Shown one piece after another: positions 31,520-33,798 of a stretch of 33,798 nt of DNA (positions within the stretch are counted from its first letter, which is position 1; each line of letters starts with the position of its first letter). The notes under the pieces were generated by a model. The model was not told where the DNA came from, ran no database searches, and saw only the letters and a list, made by a program, of their open reading frames with translations. The stretch comes from Fomitopsis serialis. Its lineage: Eukaryota; Basidiomycota; Agaricomycetes; Polyporales; Fomitopsidaceae. Both the position numbers and the translations under genes were made by a program. The stretch is taken from the NCBI RefSeq assembly GCF_022376445.1, contig NW_025955380.1, positions 1-33,798 of the forward strand, read 5' to 3'.

Positions 31520-31900
31520 GTGCATATACTTTGATGACACCCGTGACTTTGGGTAGCCAAAGTCTCGGGTGACTCCCCGCGGACAGCTTGAGCCATCATC
31601 ACGTTTCTCAGCTGAGGTCTCCTGCCGGTGGTACGTCTTGTCTCGCCTGTCTCGAGTTATCGTGGTCTCTATGACTTACAATCGTCTCCGACTGTTCTTT
31701 TCACTACAAGCTCCATCGTTGACTGCCAAATCACCGTCCAGCATCCGCCTCTTCAGCTCAAGTGCACGCTCGATAGTGGCGCCCTTCTTCCGGGCGTGCA
31801 GACATGAATACCAGGGAAGACGGGAGGGCTCGCCGCATGAGAGGCTATTGCCGAGAGACGGAAGGCATGTGAAAGCGGGAGGCTGCGTTGACTGAGAAAT
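31520..31900 (-). CDS. Possible coding exons, unrecognised
   Basis: On the minus strand, a frame near 31870-31680 contains a helical, basic segment (KKGATIERALELKRRMLDGD) and meets a GTAAGT donor. After about 60 nt an acceptor (GGCAG) leads to a second block (LRNVMMAQAVRGESPETLAT) with a stop near 31523. The two blocks join in frame, but no convincing start was found. The gene could be a small or partial coiled-coil protein, or a relic. Confidence 0.25.
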
Positions 31901-32664
31901 GGGATACGGAATGTCCTAATACAATCGAACTCCATATAGTGCTGACAGCTACTGTACAGCATGTCAGAAGCAGGACCGTCAGCTGGGGCGTATCACGAAT
32001 GCTACCATTTCAAGAGTGATGTACAGACTATTCTGCGGGTATCGGCTCGTGGACGCGGCGTCGTGGTATATGCAACTGTCATCGTGAACTATGTCCAGTA
32101 CTGTGATATGATTTTGACCCCTTATCCCCTCTTGCTTGTCGCAATCTCCTGGACAAAACATCGTGTATTATATTAGTGCGTGAACACAGTCAAATCCGAA
32201 GCAGACGTATGGGAGGCAAATTCGTACGGAACGAAGTAATACACAAGGAGACACAGACATTGGACAGTAACTCATCATTCGTAGTCAGCTCCTTGCTATC
32301 CGGCGCACCAGCGTATCGTACAACACAGCGAGTAAGTCCGTATCACAATCTCGAAGTCCATAGCTTACGAAAGCATCCTAAATAGCCGTAACGAGAACAA
32401 GAGCATACGGGATACCAGCGAGGCGCATTTCACCAAACGTGTTCGTGTATCTGGTCTCGTCAAACATCTGTTCGTCAGTCGATCGTCCGCCGCTGCATCC
32501 TAAGGGTGAGCGTTAGCATTTAGCGATGGTCAATCCAGCAACACACGACGTACGCTGTGGGGTAGGCCCACATGGGAGCCCCGGCGCGAGCCTCAACACC
32601 GCTGCTTTAGCTCTGGCCGGCCGACTCGGATTGCGACTCGGGTTGCGCAGGTGCCAAGAGTGTC
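31901..32664. other. No gene seen
   Basis: The stretch is AT-richer than the surroundings, with short frames only. Near 32625 a short direct repeat (GACTCGGATTGC / GACTCGGGTTGC) occurs. Confidence 0.35.
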
Positions 32665-33135
32665 TCAGAACCAACTTCTCACCCTGAACCCCAGGTATCT
32701 CACTCCCCGTGCAACGTGACTCAAGGCCGTTCGAGCCGTACGCATCATATGAGCGATGTGAGGGGCCAGAATGTCCCCGAGCCAAGCGGCTAATGCACCC
32801 AATAAACCCCCGATAATAGCTCCAACGATAATAGCACACAAAATCCACGAGAGTGGAATACCGCCCATTGCTGCCGACTGAGCCTGCGCGAAGAGGCAGC
32901 CGGAAGGGACAGAGGCGCCCATCGCAGATTGTATAGCAGCCGCGGTAGAACCTGCAGACAACACTGAGGGTTAGTGTCTGTTCAGCACGATTTCAGCCAC
33001 TGAGCACCGCACCTAGCAGCACGCCCGTCGCCGTAAACCAATTGCTCCGAGAATGCAGGGAGAGCGATTGGCAGGACTACGCGCCTGCGGCGGCGCCGAT
33101 GACGATGTATCGAACAGTGCGACTGAAGACGACAT
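32665..33135 (-). pseudogene. IFI6/IFI27-like (Ifi-6-16) membrane protein, frameshifted
   Basis: The 3' exon (32951-32665) encodes GSTAAAIQSAMGASVPSGCL, a hallmark of the Ifi-6-16 family. A strong Gly/Ala-rich membrane segment (LCAIIVGAIIGGLLGALAAW) and a basic tail follow, and the exon is fully open. A clean intron (33012-32952, 61 nt, CACTAAC branch) links it in phase to FTATGVLLG. Upstream, the expected family segment is split over three frames: VIGAAAGA, then VVLPIALPAF, then LGAIG, within about 33105-33030. That implies two or more small indels, so the gene is probably dead unless these are sequence errors. In animals the family sits in mitochondrial, ER or nuclear membranes; the fungal role is unknown. 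Confidence 0.55.
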
Positions 33136-33798
33136 TGAGCCAACCAAGTCGACCGTACTGGCGCCGCATACCTCTGCATATTGTGTAGGTATGTTCTTGT
33201 GCGATATGGCCACAGTGGAGTCAGGTGGGAGGAGGAGAGCGTATGAGGTCCTGCTACGCGGACGTCAGCATTTTGTATACACTGCGGCGTCTTCCTCCCT
33301 GGCTTCGCAGACACTTCTTCACAGACACGTAAAGGAGGGCAGGTGTTTGAAGACCACGCCTTCTCCGCACACCTGCCACCAGTGCCCCACACGACACGAC
33401 GAGTCATCCAATGGTAAGTAACTCGAGCTACCGCATTCGCGTGGAGCTCGAGCTCACTCGGATATACTAATACAACTCAGAATCAGAGACAGGCGGCTCA
33501 TGCATGCATCACAGGAGAAGTACGAATACTGACCGTCATAAATGTCCATTGATCACAACGAACACGACGCTATTACGAGGCTGCGTTCTCAGAAGGTTCG
33601 CCAACGGGGTCACGATGGAATGATATATCCATATACATTGAGAAGATAGAGCCTCTGAGCCATTTCAAAAAGTTCAGAACATCCGCAGTAGCGTGAGGGA
33701 GACACGACTTACCAAATGAATGTGAAGGTGGTCATAGCCGGGACGAAGGAAGGATTGGTGCGTGACAGAGCTCACCGGGCGCCGCTTCTGCTGCTGCT
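33136..33798. other. Right edge, no confident gene
   Basis: On the minus strand the last bases read a short open piece (SSSRSGAR) followed by GTGAGC. Another GTAAGT follows an ATGACCACCTTCACATTCAT stretch near 33715-33740. This could be the end of a minus-strand gene lying mostly outside the window. Confidence 0.25.

Overview
The window is eukaryotic and most likely comes from an agaricomycete (mushroom-forming, polypore-like) basidiomycete. The evidence is GC-rich DNA, dense CpG outside one region, genes broken by introns of about 48-76 nt with GTRNGT donors and CTRAY-type branch sites, and protein families typical of that group: a priA/CPL1-like secreted protein, a TPR-CHAT protein, an IFI6/27-like membrane protein, and Pro-rich C2H2 proteins. 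All calls come from reading frames, splice signals and remembered family motifs. No database search was run.

Layout. 0.5-1.9 kb holds a five-exon secreted cysteine-rich priA/CPL1-like gene with a TATA box. 2.5-3.1 kb has a probable Pro/Ser-rich reading frame on the minus strand. 4.8-5.6 kb holds a decayed CaMK-type kinase on the minus strand. It stops almost exactly where a 60-bp sequence begins that recurs, perfectly inverted, at 8.8 kb; the 3.3 kb between carries gene fragments and minisatellites and may be a mobile element or large inverted repeat. 8.9-10.8 kb has weak, broken coding signals. 10.8-14.6 kb is a large, intact TPR-CHAT (caspase-like) gene. 15.4-16.2 kb is a degenerate 24-bp minisatellite. 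16.9-17.6 kb has an uncertain minus-strand reading frame. 17.8-18.6 kb is a four-exon, four-transmembrane protein gene, and 20.1-20.8 kb a small hydrophilic stress-type protein gene with CRE and TATA elements. 22.8-28.2 kb carries two tandem paralogues of a C2H2 zinc-finger protein on the minus strand: the upstream one is intact (685 aa) and the other is decaying. 28-32 kb is gene-poor. 32.7-33.1 kb has an IFI6/IFI27-like relic.

The outstanding signal is the CHAT region. From about 10,900 to 14,994 (roughly 4.1 kb) I count only five CpG dinucleotides, in exons, introns and 3' flank alike, while DNA on both sides is CpG-rich. The frame is intact and the His/Cys dyad is kept. This looks like long-term CpG-methylation decay of a repeated gene family whose protein is still under selection. 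The genes do not form an obvious pathway or cluster. The window mixes a few single-copy genes with decayed family members (kinase, zinc finger, IFI-like) and repeats, as in a rapidly turning-over accessory region.
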